From the NCBI RefSeq assembly GCF_002188635.1, contig NZ_NINX01000003.1, positions 1 to 64,000 on the forward strand: 64,000 bases of DNA, read 5' to 3'. This stretch comes from Pigmentiphaga sp. NML030171 (lineage in GTDB: Bacteria; Pseudomonadota; Gammaproteobacteria; Burkholderiales; Burkholderiaceae_B). Positions 17,461-26,762 of this stretch are shown here, in pieces. Every line of letters starts with the position of its first letter. The first letter of the stretch is position 1. Position numbers and translations under genes: made by a program. Under the pieces are notes generated by a model. The model saw nothing but the letters and a program-made list of their open reading frames with translations. It did not search any database and had not been told where the DNA came from.

Positions 17461-17566
17461 GCTTATATATGCAACTACATTTAAATTGAAGATTACTTCT
17501 ACACCAAATCTACTTGGTGTTTATCCTAGTCATAAAATCATTTAAATGTAATTGCATATATAAAGC
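17461..17566. promoter_or_regulatory. Large nested inverted repeat in a divergent promoter
   Basis: The left arm (17461-17486) begins GCTTATATATGCAACTACAT. Its reverse complement recurs at 17540-17566 with one substitution and one extra A. Each arm contains a 12-base near-palindrome, ATGCAACTACAT on the left and ATGTAATTGCAT on the right. A second perfect repeat, ACACCAA/TTGGTGT, lies at 17501-17507 and 17514-17520, almost concentric with the outer one. The tract is very AT-rich compared with its surroundings and separates the hydrolase and monooxygenase genes. Two mirror-image MarR-type operators controlling both promoters is the likely reading. Exact -10/-35 boxes are not assigned. Confidence 0.75.
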
Positions 17567-17621
17567 AAAGAGTCTAACTTAGCCGACATGGCGAGAACCG
17601 CTCGCCCCCAGGAGTCAGCAG

Positions 17622-18740
17622 ATGGCAAGGCGTCACGCAGAAATCTCCGGAGCCGGCTTCGCCGGCCTGACCGCGGCGGCCGCGCTGGCGCAGCGCGGCT
17701 GGTCGGTCCGCGTGCATGAACGGGCGGGCAGCCTGCGCACCGCCGGCGCCGGCATCTTCATCTTCGAGAACGGCCTGAAGGTGCTGCGCGCCATCGGCGC
17801 CTACGACGAAGCCGTGGCGGGCGGGCACCAGGCGCCGGCGCGCGAGACCCGCGACGCCCGGGGCAGGCTGCTGGCGCGTCTGAACACCAGCCAGGACGGC
17901 AGGGTCTACACCGTGGTGCGGCAGCAGTTGCTGGAAGCGGTGGCCCAGGCGGCGCGGCGCGCCGGCGCCGAGATCGTCATGAATTCCGAGGTGATGTCGG
18001 CCACGCCGCGCGGCGAACTGACGCTGGCCAGCGGCGAGCGCGCCACCGCCGACCTCATCGTGGCGGCCGATGGCGTGAATTCGCGCATCCGCGATGCGCT
18101 GGGCCTGCTCAAGTCGCGCGTCACCATGGGCGACGGCGCGATCCGCGTGCTGATGCCCCGGCGCGGCGACGCCGTCGATTCCGCCGACGAGATCGTCGAG
18201 CACTGGTCCGGCAAGCGCCGGCTGCTGTACGTGCCCTGCGGCAAGCCATGGCTGTACCTGGCGTTGACGACGCTGCTGGACGACACCGCCGGCCAAGCCC
18301 TGCCGCTGGATGCGCGCACCTGGGGCGCCTCGTTCCCCCACCTGCGGCCCTTGCTCGAACGCATCGGCACGCTGGGACGCTGGGATCCGTTCGAGACCAT
18401 CCACCTGCGCACGTGGTCGTCGGGCCGGGTGGCGGTGGTGGGCGACGCCGCCCATGCGCAGGCCCCCAACCTGGGCCAGGGCGGCGGCTGCGCCATGATG
18501 AACGCGCTGGGCCTGGCCGTGGCGGTGGACCAGGACCCCGACCTGGGCAGCGCGCTGCGGCGCTGGGAGGCGCGCGAACGGCCGCTGACCGAACACACGC
18601 AGCGCGTCTCGCGCCTCTACGGCGCGGTGGGCAGGTGGCCGGAACGGCTGCGGTCGTTCACGTTCAACCTGGCCGGCCGCTCGCACTGGCTGCTGGAGCA
18701 GCGCATGCGCACCGCCCACCACTCCCCCACCGGAACCTGA
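17622..18740 (+). CDS. FAD-dependent aromatic monooxygenase resembling pyridine-ring-opening MHPCO
   Basis: The protein has 372 residues. It has the class A flavoprotein monooxygenase motifs: ISGAGFAGLTAA (GxGxxG at 10-15), VAADGVNSRIRD near residue 150, and VVGDAAHAQAPNLGQGGGC near residue 275. From memory, the whole chain runs parallel to 2-methyl-3-hydroxypyridine-5-carboxylate oxygenase: AEISGAGFAGLTAA..GW.VRVHE near the start, AGAGIFIFENGLKVL, and the end of the FAD domain with CAMMNALGLA. MHPCO both hydroxylates and opens the pyridine ring. A salicylate or 3-hydroxybenzoate hydroxylase role is the alternative. It is followed by an aromatic-acid transporter gene. Confidence 0.78.
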   Translation: MARRHAEISGAGFAGLTAAAALAQRGWSVRVHERAGSLRTAGAGIFIFENGLKVLRAIGAYDEAVAGGHQAPARETRDARGRLLARLNTSQDGRVYTVVRQQLLEAVAQAARRAGAEIVMNSEVMSATPRGELTLASGERATADLIVAADGVNSRIRDALGLLKSRVTMGDGAIRVLMPRRGDAVDSADEIVEHWSGKRRLLYVPCGKPWLYLALTTLLDDTAGQALPLDARTWGASFPHLRPLLERIGTLGRWDPFETIHLRTWSSGRVAVVGDAAHAQAPNLGQGGGCAMMNALGLAVAVDQDPDLGSALRRWEARERPLTEHTQRVSRLYGAVGRWPERLRSFTFNLAGRSHWLLEQRMRTAHHSPTGT

Positions 18741-18800
18741 GACCCGGCCCCGCGCCGCCTGCCTTCCTGCCATTCACGATCAACCCGACGGGGGATACTC

Positions 18801-20204
18801 ATGGGTGTTTCCGATCTTTCCCTGGGCGCCGAGGCCGACGGCCGGCGCGCGCCGCTCCTGACCAGCGGCACCATCATCGCGCGCATCGAACGCCTGACCG
18901 CGAGCGGCATGCAGATACGCGCCCGGCTGCTGGTGGGCATGGCCACCTTCTTCGACGGCTTCGACGCCATCGCGATCGCCACCACGCTGCCGCTGCTGAT
19001 CAGGCAATGGGGCCTGAGTTCCACGCAGATCGGCCTGCTGATCGCGGCGGCGGCGGTCGGCCAACTGATCGGCACCTTCCTCTTTCCCCTGTACGCACAG
19101 CGCCACGGCCGGGTGCGCGCCATCGCCTACAGCTCGGGCATCATCGGCATCACCAGCATCGCCTGCGGCTTCGCGCCTTCGTTCGAGATCTTCCTGCTGC
19201 TGCGGGTGATACAAGGCATAGGCCTGGGCGGCGAACTGCCGGTGGCCGCCACCTACATCAACGAGATCACGCGCGCCGGCAACCGCGGCCGCTTCGTCTT
19301 GCTGTACGAGATCATCTACCCCATCGGCCTGCTGGCCTCGGCCGCCCTGGGCGCTTGGCTGGTGCCGCGCCACGGCTGGGAGATCATGTACTACCTCGGC
19401 GGCGTGCCTGTCGTCCTGATGTTCCTGCTGCCGCGCGTGATTCCCGAGTCGCCCCGCTGGCTGGCCGAGAAGGGCCGGCTGGCCGATGCCGATACCGCGC
19501 TGGCGCGCTTCGAGTCCAGCGCGCGCGTGGCGTTGGCCGAGCCGCAGGACGCGCACCGCTACGACGCCATGCTCGCGTCGCATCCCCGCCGCACGGTGCG
19601 CGACCTGTTCAGCCGGGCCTACCTGAGCCGCAACGTCGTCGTGGCGCTGCTATGGTCCTCGTGCGGCTTCATCCAGTATGGCCTGTCGACCTGGCTGCCC
19701 ACCATCTACCAGACGGTGTACAAGGTGCCGCTGCAACAGGCGTTGAACCTGTCGCTGGGCGCATCCGCACTGGGCGTGGCGGGCTCTTTGGTGGCGGCGC
19801 TGACCGTGGACAGGTTCGGCCGCAAGCCCGTCATCGTCGCCGCCTTCCTGCTGTGCGCCATCACGCTGGGCCTGGCCGGCGCGCTGTCCGGGCAGAGCAT
19901 CTATGTCGTGGCGACGCTGTGCTCGCTGGCCTGGGGCTTCCTGGCCTGCGGCTTCATCATTTCCTACGTCTACACGCCCGAGATGTATCCCACCAGCATC
20001 CGCGCGCTGGGATGCGGACTGGGCGGGACCTGGGTGAAGCTCTCGGCCATGATCGCGCCCATGATCGTGGCCGCGCTGATGGCCAAGGGCAGCATGGACC
20101 TGGCGTTCTACGTGCTGGGCGCGGTGCCGCTGCTGACGGCGCTGGCGGTGGCCTGGCTGGGTATCGAGACGCGCGGCAAGGTGCTCGAGCAGTTGCACGC
20201 CTGA
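18801..20204 (+). CDS. MFS transporter, aromatic acid:H+ symporter (AAHS/PcaK-like)
   Basis: The protein has 467 residues and about twelve helices. It shows MATFFDGFDAIAIATTLPLL in helix 1 (the DGxD signature of AAHS carriers), RVIQGIGLGGELPVAATYINE in helix 4-5, IPESPRWLAEKGR before the central loop and VYTPEMYPTSIRALGCGLGG in the second half. It imports a negatively charged aromatic or heteroaromatic acid with protons across the inner membrane. It lies 60 bases after the monooxygenase gene in the same direction, so it probably takes up that enzyme's substrate. GGGGGA precedes the ATG. Confidence 0.9.
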   Translation: MGVSDLSLGAEADGRRAPLLTSGTIIARIERLTASGMQIRARLLVGMATFFDGFDAIAIATTLPLLIRQWGLSSTQIGLLIAAAAVGQLIGTFLFPLYAQRHGRVRAIAYSSGIIGITSIACGFAPSFEIFLLLRVIQGIGLGGELPVAATYINEITRAGNRGRFVLLYEIIYPIGLLASAALGAWLVPRHGWEIMYYLGGVPVVLMFLLPRVIPESPRWLAEKGRLADADTALARFESSARVALAEPQDAHRYDAMLASHPRRTVRDLFSRAYLSRNVVVALLWSSCGFIQYGLSTWLPTIYQTVYKVPLQQALNLSLGASALGVAGSLVAALTVDRFGRKPVIVAAFLLCAITLGLAGALSGQSIYVVATLCSLAWGFLACGFIISYVYTPEMYPTSIRALGCGLGGTWVKLSAMIAPMIVAALMAKGSMDLAFYVLGAVPLLTALAVAWLGIETRGKVLEQLHA

Positions 20205-20215
20205 CGGCGGTCAGG
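20200..20215. terminator. Small hairpin spanning two convergent stop codons
   Basis: CCTGAC-ggcg-GTCAGG is a perfect six-pair stem. It contains the TGA of the MFS gene on one strand and the TGA of the MarR gene on the other. There is no T-run, so termination efficiency is doubtful. Confidence 0.3.
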
Positions 20216-20705
20216 CCTGCTCGCCGTCGTCCTGCTCCAGCTTCTGCACCTGCTCGAACAACCGGCCCAGCAAGCCATGCAGCTGCCGCTGCTCGGCCGG
20301 GTCCAGCACCGAGGTCGTGGCTTCGACGATCTTGCGCGCCTGCGGATCGAGCGCGTCATACACCGCCACGCCCACCGCCGTGAGCTTGACCTCGACCACC
20401 CGGCCGCTGGCGGCGCTGCGGCTGCGCGAGGCGAAGCCGCGCTGCTGGAGCTGGTCGACGATGCGGCTGACCACCGATTGCTCGATGACGGTGCCCTTGC
20501 AGATCTCGCTGATCGAGGCCACGTCCACCCAGCGCAGGAACTGCATCACGCGGAATTGCTGGATGGTCAGGTCGGTGGGCCGCAGGGCCTTCATCAGGCG
20601 CGCGTTCAGCCCGTTCATGAGCCGGCTCAGGGCGTGCGGCAGGTAGCCTTCGGCCTGGGCCGGCGTGGCGAGCGGCGAACGGGACGAAGGGGAGGACTGG
20701 TTCAT
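20211..20705 (-). CDS. MarR-family transcriptional repressor
   Basis: The protein has 164 residues with a central winged helix (VASISEICKGTVIEQSVVSRIVDQLQQRGFASR), the wing sequence SRSAASGRVVEVKLTAVG, and flanking helices for dimerisation. MarR repressors respond to aromatic carboxylates and often sit near transport and hydroxylase genes. It is convergent with the MFS gene and near the twin palindromes of the divergent promoter, its probable targets. ATTATATAAGC occurs 25 bases upstream of its start and resembles the outer end of those palindromes, hinting at autoregulation. Confidence 0.88.
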   Translation of the reverse strand: MNQSSPSSRSPLATPAQAEGYLPHALSRLMNGLNARLMKALRPTDLTIQQFRVMQFLRWVDVASISEICKGTVIEQSVVSRIVDQLQQRGFASRSRSAASGRVVEVKLTAVGVAVYDALDPQARKIVEATTSVLDPAEQRQLHGLLGRLFEQVQKLEQDDGEQA

Positions 20706-20767
20706 GGTGGCTCGGGCCCGGAAGCGGCTGATTATATAAGCGCCCCCCGCGCCACGGAACCCTGGGG

Positions 20768-21649
20768 TCAGGTGCCGCGCCCGATCATCTCCAGCGTCGC
20801 GCGCGTAAGCGGGCTGTCCGCCTTCGCCAGCTCGCACAACAGGTTGAAGTGGTTGCAGTGGGCCGCCTCCACCCGCGTGACCTCCACCCCGGCTTCGCGG
20901 CACGCGTCCTCGTAGGCGGCGGTCTGGTGCTTGAAGCCGTCGGTCTCCAGCCCGCCCACCGCGGTGACCACCGGCAGCCCGCGGCGCGGCAGCGAGAACA
21001 TCGGGCTCAGGCGCTCGGCCTGGTCGGGATACAGCCGCAGCCATTCATTGACGTTGATGTCGCACAGCGGCCGCAGGTCGAACAGGCCGCTCAGCGCCAG
21101 CACGCCCTTGATCACGTCGTCGGGCACGCGGTATTTGTCCTGCCAGCCGGTGGCGGCCAGCATGCCGGCCAGGTGCCCGCCCGCCGAGCTGCCGCCCACG
21201 TAAATGCGATCGCGGTCCAGTCCGTAGCGGTCGGCATGATGGTAGATCCAGGCCACGGCCGAACGCACCTCGCGCACCGTCTCGGCCAGCGTGCCCTCGG
21301 GCAGCAGCGTGTATTCGACCGGCACCACGGCCACGCCGGCAGCGTTGAACACGGGCGCCATGATGGGTGCGTCTTCCTTGGTCTGCGAACGCCAGTAGCC
21401 GCCATGGATGAACACGAACACGGGCGCCGGCCGGTGCGCCGCAGCCGGCAGGAAGATGTCCAGGCGTTCGGCCGCGCCCATGCCGTAGTGCAGGTCGCAT
21501 ACCGCGGCGCAGCGGTCGCGTGCCGCCTCGGCCAGCTCGGCGTACTCGCGCACGCAGGCGTCGAAGTCGGGCACCGAGGCGCGGGCGTTGTACTGCACGG
21601 CGCGCTGCGCCAGGTCGGCGAACAGCAGGTCAGGCTTCCTGGGAGTCAT
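20768..21649 (-). CDS. Alpha/beta hydrolase, arylformamidase-like
   Basis: The protein has 293 residues. HGGYW (82-86) forms the oxyanion site, and the nucleophile S155 is in VGGSSAGGHL. An acidic residue is available in VGGLETDGF, and the catalytic His is in AAHCNHFNLL. The family includes kynurenine formamidases and esterases. The start lies inside the 3' end of the upstream GntR gene (20-base overlap), so translation is coupled. In context it may deformylate or hydrolyse an amide product. It is distinct in sequence from the other formamidase-like hydrolase beside the VOC gene. Confidence 0.82.
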   Translation of the reverse strand: MTPRKPDLLFADLAQRAVQYNARASVPDFDACVREYAELAEAARDRCAAVCDLHYGMGAAERLDIFLPAAAHRPAPVFVFIHGGYWRSQTKEDAPIMAPVFNAAGVAVVPVEYTLLPEGTLAETVREVRSAVAWIYHHADRYGLDRDRIYVGGSSAGGHLAGMLAATGWQDKYRVPDDVIKGVLALSGLFDLRPLCDINVNEWLRLYPDQAERLSPMFSLPRRGLPVVTAVGGLETDGFKHQTAAYEDACREAGVEVTRVEAAHCNHFNLLCELAKADSPLTRATLEMIGRGT

Positions 21650-22409
21650 GCGAGGCGATGTCCTTGAAGGGAGTGAAGCGTTCGATCAGCGCCACCGTCT
21701 TGCGGTAGTGCTCGGCCAGCAGCGCGACGGCGCGCTTGCTGTCGCGCGCCAGCGCGGCATCCATCAGGTCCTGGTGCTCGCGGCCGACGTCGCGGCCCAC
21801 GTCGCCCCATCCGGAGCGGCCGCGCAGCGTGGGGCGCCGGTAGCGTTCGGTTTGCGTGTACATCTGCAGCGACAGCTCCATCAACCAGCGCGAGCCACAG
21901 GCCGCGATCAGCGCGCGGTGGAAATCCAGGTGGCGCTGTTCCAGCATCTCGCTGGCCTCGTCGTCGGGCGCCGGCATGTCGTGGACCCGCCGGGCAGCCA
22001 GATTGAGCGCGTGGTAGGCCGCCACCAGGCGGGTTTCCCAGACATCGTCGCCGTTCTTGAGCGACCGGCGCATGGCCTCGCAGTCGATCAGGATGCGGGT
22101 CTCGGCTGCGTCCCACATTTCCTCGCGCGAGAACGGGGCGACCCGGAAGCCGCGCGAGGCGGTCGATACGACCATGCGTTCGCTCTGCAGGCGGTTCAGC
22201 GCCTCGCGGATGGGCGAGAAGCTGATGCCGTAGCGCTGTTTCAGGAACTCCAGGCGCAGGGATTGCCCAGGCTCGATGTCCCCCGAGATGAGATCGCGCC
22301 GCAGCGAGCGGTAGACCTGTTCGGCCAGGGTAATCTCCTCGACCTCGCCGTCCGGCGCATCGTAAGGCACGCCGGACTCCTGTCGGGCTGCCTTCACTCG
22401 TGGTTTCAA
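21630..22409 (-). CDS. GntR-family regulator (FCD domain) with a probable TTG start
   Basis: The protein has 259 residues. The winged helix covers about residues 25-90 (EQVYRSLRRDLISGDIEPGQ, then FLKQRYGISFSPIREALNRLQ). The FCD domain has the usual Asp and His ligands (RHLDFHRALIAACGSRWLME). No ATG fits the N-terminus. A TTG at the listed start is preceded by AGGAGA with a six-base spacer, which decides the start. A TTG six codons earlier is possible but would place the AGGAGA inside the coding region. It lies at the downstream end of the maleate isomerase/Liv transporter operon and probably controls it. Confidence 0.85.
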   Translation of the reverse strand: MKPRVKAARQESGVPYDAPDGEVEEITLAEQVYRSLRRDLISGDIEPGQSLRLEFLKQRYGISFSPIREALNRLQSERMVVSTASRGFRVAPFSREEMWDAAETRILIDCEAMRRSLKNGDDVWETRLVAAYHALNLAARRVHDMPAPDDEASEMLEQRHLDFHRALIAACGSRWLMELSLQMYTQTERYRRPTLRGRSGWGDVGRDVGREHQDLMDAALARDSKRAVALLAEHYRKTVALIERFTPFKDIASHDSQEA

Positions 22410-22430
22410 CTCGCTTCTCCTGGGCAAGGC

Positions 22431-22449
22431 CCGCCCCGCGCGGGGGCGG
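22431..22449 (-). terminator. GC-rich hairpin between maleate isomerase and GntR genes
   Basis: CCGCCCC and GGGGCGG form a seven-pair stem with a five-base loop, starting six bases past the isomerase stop and ending just before the GntR ribosome site. It lacks a T-run. It could reduce read-through into the regulator gene. Confidence 0.4.
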
Positions 22450-22454
22450 CGGAT

Positions 22455-23231
22455 TCAGAACTTCCCAGATAATAATTCGCCGCAGCCGGGCACGCTCGTG
22501 GACAGTCCCAGTTTGCGCATCATCTGCCACGAAGTGGCCACCGCCGCCGAGACCGTGGGGATGCCCGATTCGTCCTGCACCTTCTGGATCGAGGGCAGCG
22601 ATTGCATCTGCACGCAGGCCGACAGCACCAGGGCGTCGATGTTGCCCCGGTCCAGGCGCTTGTAGATCTCGACCAGGCGCGCCGGGTCCTGGGCCGCCAC
22701 CTGCAGGTTGTCCGGGATCTCCAGCGCGACGTAGTCCTTGACCTCGATGCCCTCGCTTTCGATGTATTCCACGACCAGCTTCGTGAGCGGCTTCATGTAG
22801 GGGCAGACCACCGATACGCGTTTCGCGCCCATGGCGTGCAGGCCGTCGACCAGCGCGCCGGCGCTGGTCACCACCGGCGCCGGCGCGCCGTTCTCTTCGG
22901 TGCGGCGGGTCAGGCGCTCCTCGGACACGCGGTGGTACCCCTTGCCCATGCTCATGATGGCCACCAGGCAGGCGTAGCCCAGCACGTCCACGCGCGCGTC
23001 CGACAGCTCGATCGCGCAGCGGTCGCTGTCGTGGTCCATGGCCTCCAGCTCTTCCTTGGTCACCTTCTTCATGCGCATGCGGCTGGAATGGAAGGTGAAG
23101 CGTTCGGGCGCCACGGCTTCGCGGGCGCGGAACATGGCGGGAATCTCGGTTTCCATCGTGGTGTTGGACGACGGAACGATCTGGCCGATCTTGATGGGCG
23201 CGCCGGCGGCGCGGGTCGGAATGGCGGTCAT
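22455..23231 (-). CDS. Maleate cis-trans isomerase-like protein (Asp/Glu racemase superfamily)
   Basis: The protein has 258 residues. The N-terminal IGQIVPSSNTTMETEIPAM and the segment FTFHSSRMRMKKVTKEELEAM match maleate isomerases of nicotinate degradation (NicE) as I recall them. The two catalytic cysteines are C88 (LGYACLVAIM) and C206 (LVLSACVQMQS), 118 residues apart, the same spacing as in known maleate isomerases. It converts maleate to fumarate without cofactor. It is next to a nitrilase and downstream of a Liv transporter. With a gentisate-dioxygenase remnant and an FAH hydrolase at the head of the operon, isomerisation of a maleyl compound is plausible. Confidence 0.88.
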   Translation of the reverse strand: MTAIPTRAAGAPIKIGQIVPSSNTTMETEIPAMFRAREAVAPERFTFHSSRMRMKKVTKEELEAMDHDSDRCAIELSDARVDVLGYACLVAIMSMGKGYHRVSEERLTRRTEENGAPAPVVTSAGALVDGLHAMGAKRVSVVCPYMKPLTKLVVEYIESEGIEVKDYVALEIPDNLQVAAQDPARLVEIYKRLDRGNIDALVLSACVQMQSLPSIQKVQDESGIPTVSAAVATSWQMMRKLGLSTSVPGCGELLSGKF

Positions 23232-23235
23232 TGGG

Positions 23236-24264
23236 TCAGGCCTCGGGGGAAGTCGGGGATGGCGGCGCGGCGTCGACGGACTGGTCCGGCAGCGGATCGG
23301 GATCGTCCAGGAACTGCGCGGGCTGCTGGGTGCGCCGGTTCACGCGCAGGTCGAATACGTCGAAACGGTTGTAGTGGCCGATGATGTCGTGCATCTGGCG
23401 CGGCTGGATGCAGCGCGACAGGTCCACGTCGGCGTAGACGATGCCTTCGCGGTCGATCAGCGGTTCGCCGATGACGCGGCCGTCCGGGCCCAGGATGCCG
23501 GAGAACGCGCTGTTCGAGCGGCGCAGGAGGTCGCGCGTGTGCGGATGGGAGGCCGCCATGGCCTCGACGATCTCTTCCGAGATGGTGGAGCACGACACCA
23601 CCGTGTAGACCTTGCCTTCGAAGCTGTGGGCGGCCGCGCGCACGCGTATGGCCTCGGCCATGTCGTAGTCGGCCGGCGCCACCGGCAGCGAGATGTAGCT
23701 GGCCACGTGCACCAGTTCGCCTTGCGCCAGCAGCGAGAAACGCGCCAGCGTGTTGGTGTTCTCGCCGCAGGCCAGCGCGCCCAGCCGGCCGATGGCCGTG
23801 TCGTGCACGCGCAGGGAGGAGCCGTCGCCATTGGCCCAGGTCAGCTTCTCGGCCCAGGTCGGCACCAGCTTGCGGTGGCGGCCCAGCAGCTTGCCGTCGG
23901 GGCCGATGGTGACCAGCGTGTTGTAGATCGTGCCCAGGCCGTGCGCGGCCCGCTCGTTCACGCCCACCACCACGTGCACCTTGCATGCCTGCGCGGCGGC
24001 GGCGATGCGCCGGATCTCGGGACCGGGGATCTCGATGGCGCTGCGGCACAGCTTCTCGAACCACGGGCTGCCCTCGATGGGCGTCATGATCCAGTTCCAG
24101 TATGGATAGCCTGCCACGAACACCTCGGGAAAGGCCACCAGCGAGGCGCCGTTGCCGGCGGCCTCCTCGATCAGCGCGCACACCTTTTCCACGGTGGCGT
24201 CGGTGTCCAGGAAGACCGGAGCGGCCTGCACGGCCGCGGCCTTGAAACGGGGGAGATTCAACAT
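23236..24264 (-). CDS. Nitrilase (carbon-nitrogen hydrolase superfamily)
   Basis: The protein has 342 residues. The catalytic triad is visible as E47 (VAFPEVFVAGYP), K132 (RHRKLVPTWAEK) and C166 (GALACGENTNTLARF). The CGEN context, and LVPTWAEKLTWANGDG after the Lys, are typical of aliphatic/aryl nitrilases rather than of amidases. A proline-rich tail of about 25 residues follows the core. It is four bases upstream of the maleate isomerase gene and 20 bases downstream of livF. A substrate bearing a nitrile or amide that enters through the Liv transporter is likely. Confidence 0.88.
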   Translation of the reverse strand: MLNLPRFKAAAVQAAPVFLDTDATVEKVCALIEEAAGNGASLVAFPEVFVAGYPYWNWIMTPIEGSPWFEKLCRSAIEIPGPEIRRIAAAAQACKVHVVVGVNERAAHGLGTIYNTLVTIGPDGKLLGRHRKLVPTWAEKLTWANGDGSSLRVHDTAIGRLGALACGENTNTLARFSLLAQGELVHVASYISLPVAPADYDMAEAIRVRAAAHSFEGKVYTVVSCSTISEEIVEAMAASHPHTRDLLRRSNSAFSGILGPDGRVIGEPLIDREGIVYADVDLSRCIQPRQMHDIIGHYNRFDVFDLRVNRRTQQPAQFLDDPDPLPDQSVDAAPPSPTSPEA

Positions 24265-24284
24265 GATGTTCCTTGCGTCCTCGA

Positions 24285-24976
<692 letters not shown>

Positions 24977-24983
<7 letters not shown>

Positions 24984-25744
24984 GCCGCGTCTCCCAGATA
25001 GGCGCTGCGCACCTCGGGATGCTGGCGCACCTCGTCGCAGTTGCCGGTGAATATGAGCTTGCCGTAGACCAGCACGCTGATGCGGTCGGCCAGGGCGAAC
25101 ACCGCGTCCATGTCGTGCTCCACCAGCAGGATGCCATAACGCTCGCGCATGCCGGCCAGCAGCCGCGTCATCCGCGCCGATTCCTCGGGCCCCATGCCGG
25201 CCATGGGCTCGTCCAGCAGCAGCAGGCGCGGCTCGCGCGCCAGCGCCACCGCCAGTTCCAGCTGGCGCCGCTCGCCATGGGCCATGTCGGCCGCCGGCAC
25301 GTCGGCACGGTCGGCCAGCCCCACCCGCTCCAGCCACGATTGCGCGCGCTCGGCCAGCCTGGCATCGCGCCGGGGATCGGACCAGATCGAAAAGATCGTG
25401 CGCGGCCCCACGGTCAGCGACAGCATGACGTTCTCGATGGCCGTGTACTCCAGGCACAGCTGGGTGATCTGGAACGACCGCCCCAGGCCGCGCCGTGCCC
25501 GCTCGTAGGCCGGCATCGCCGTCACGTCGCGCCCGGCAAGGTGGATTCGGCCCGCATCGGGCCGGATCTCGCCGCAGATCTGCGTGATCAGCGTGGATTT
25601 GCCCGCGCCGTTGGGACCGATCAGCGCGTGGATCTCGCCCGCGCGCACGGTCAGGTCCACGTTCTGCGTGGCCGCCACCGCGCCGAAGGACTTGCGCAGG
25701 CCGCGCACGTCCAGCAGGACTTCTTCCATGACCGCGCTATCCAT
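24977..25744 (-). CDS. livG: Branched-chain-type ABC transporter ATPase (LivG)
   Basis: The protein has 255 residues: Walker A GPNGAGKST near residue 43, the LivG-specific region GLGRSFQITQLCLEYTAIENVMLSL, signature region MAHGERRQLELAVALA and Walker B LLLLDEPMAGMGPEE. The ABC signature LSxGQ is degenerate here, reading AHGERRQ, which is tolerated in LivG proteins. It overlaps the livM stop by eight bases. A second in-frame ATG five codons in is an alternative start. Confidence 0.9.
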
Positions 25745-26762
25745 GGCGCTTCCCTAGCCAGTGGCCGAAGAGCCCATGCTTGCCGGCCAGCACCACCAGC
25801 ACCAGGATGGGTCCCATGATGAACATCCAGTGCTCGGTCCAGGCGGACAGCGCCTGCTCCAGGCCCAGGAACACGCCGGCGCCCGCGATAGGCCCCAGCA
25901 GCGTGCCCACGCCGCCCAGGATGACGATGGCCATCAATTCGCCCGACTTGGTCCACGCCGCCATGTCGGGCGTGACCAGCTCGGCGTAGTTGGCCCACAG
26001 GATGCCGGCCATACCGGTGCCCACGGCCGAGATCACGAAGGCGCTGAGCCGGTACGGCATGGGCGCCACGCCCAGGTTGACCGCGCGCCGCTCGCTCTGG
26101 CGCAGCGCCTGCAGCACCATGCCGTAGCGCGAGTTGACCAGCTTCACGCAGAAGACGGTCCACAGCGCCAGCACGGCCAGGCTGAAGTAATAGAAGCTGA
26201 CCGGGTCCGCCAGGTCGATGCCCGGCAGCCGGCTGCGCTGCGACATCATCAGGCCGTCGTCGCCGCCGTACACCTGCAGCGACACCAGGATGAAATACAC
26301 AATCTGCCCGAAGGCCAGCGTGATCATGATGAACTGCACCCCGCTGGTCCGCAGCGCCAGGTAGCCCACCACCCAGCCCAGCAGCGCGCAGCATGCCAGC
26401 GCGATGGGCCAGACGACCAGCGCCTGCGTGCTGCCGGCCCAGCCGAACAGCGGCCCGGCCTCTACCGCATGGAAGGTGATGATGGCCACCACGTAGCCGC
26501 CCAGGCCGAAGAACATGGCGTGGCCGAAACTGATCAGCGCGCCGTAGCCCAGCACCAGGTCCAGGCTGACCGCCGCCAGCCCGTAGATGACGAAACGCGT
26601 CATCGCGTTGATCAGATAGGGCGTATCGGTGGCGTGCGAAGCCACCGGCACGAGGGCCAGCAGCAACAGGCCCACCCAGCCGAACACGGCCCGGCGATTC
26701 CATTGCGTGAACAGGCCCGCCGTGCCGCGCCCGGGTACCGCGATTCCACTCATCCGGATCAT
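25737..26762 (-). CDS. livM: Branched-chain-type ABC transporter permease (LivM)
   Basis: The protein has 341 residues with about ten hydrophobic segments. The conserved blocks are LDLVLGYGALISFGHAMFFGLGGY near residue 65 and the later GVAPMPYRLSAFVISAVGTGMAG and AIVILGGVGTLLGPIAGAGVF, all typical of LivM. The ATG overlaps the livH stop (ATGA). A second ATG three codons later is possible. It forms the channel with LivH. Confidence 0.9.
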   Translation of the reverse strand: MIRMSGIAVPGRGTAGLFTQWNRRAVFGWVGLLLLALVPVASHATDTPYLINAMTRFVIYGLAAVSLDLVLGYGALISFGHAMFFGLGGYVVAIITFHAVEAGPLFGWAGSTQALVVWPIALACCALLGWVVGYLALRTSGVQFIMITLAFGQIVYFILVSLQVYGGDDGLMMSQRSRLPGIDLADPVSFYYFSLAVLALWTVFCVKLVNSRYGMVLQALRQSERRAVNLGVAPMPYRLSAFVISAVGTGMAGILWANYAELVTPDMAAWTKSGELMAIVILGGVGTLLGPIAGAGVFLGLEQALSAWTEHWMFIMGPILVLVVLAGKHGLFGHWLGKRHG

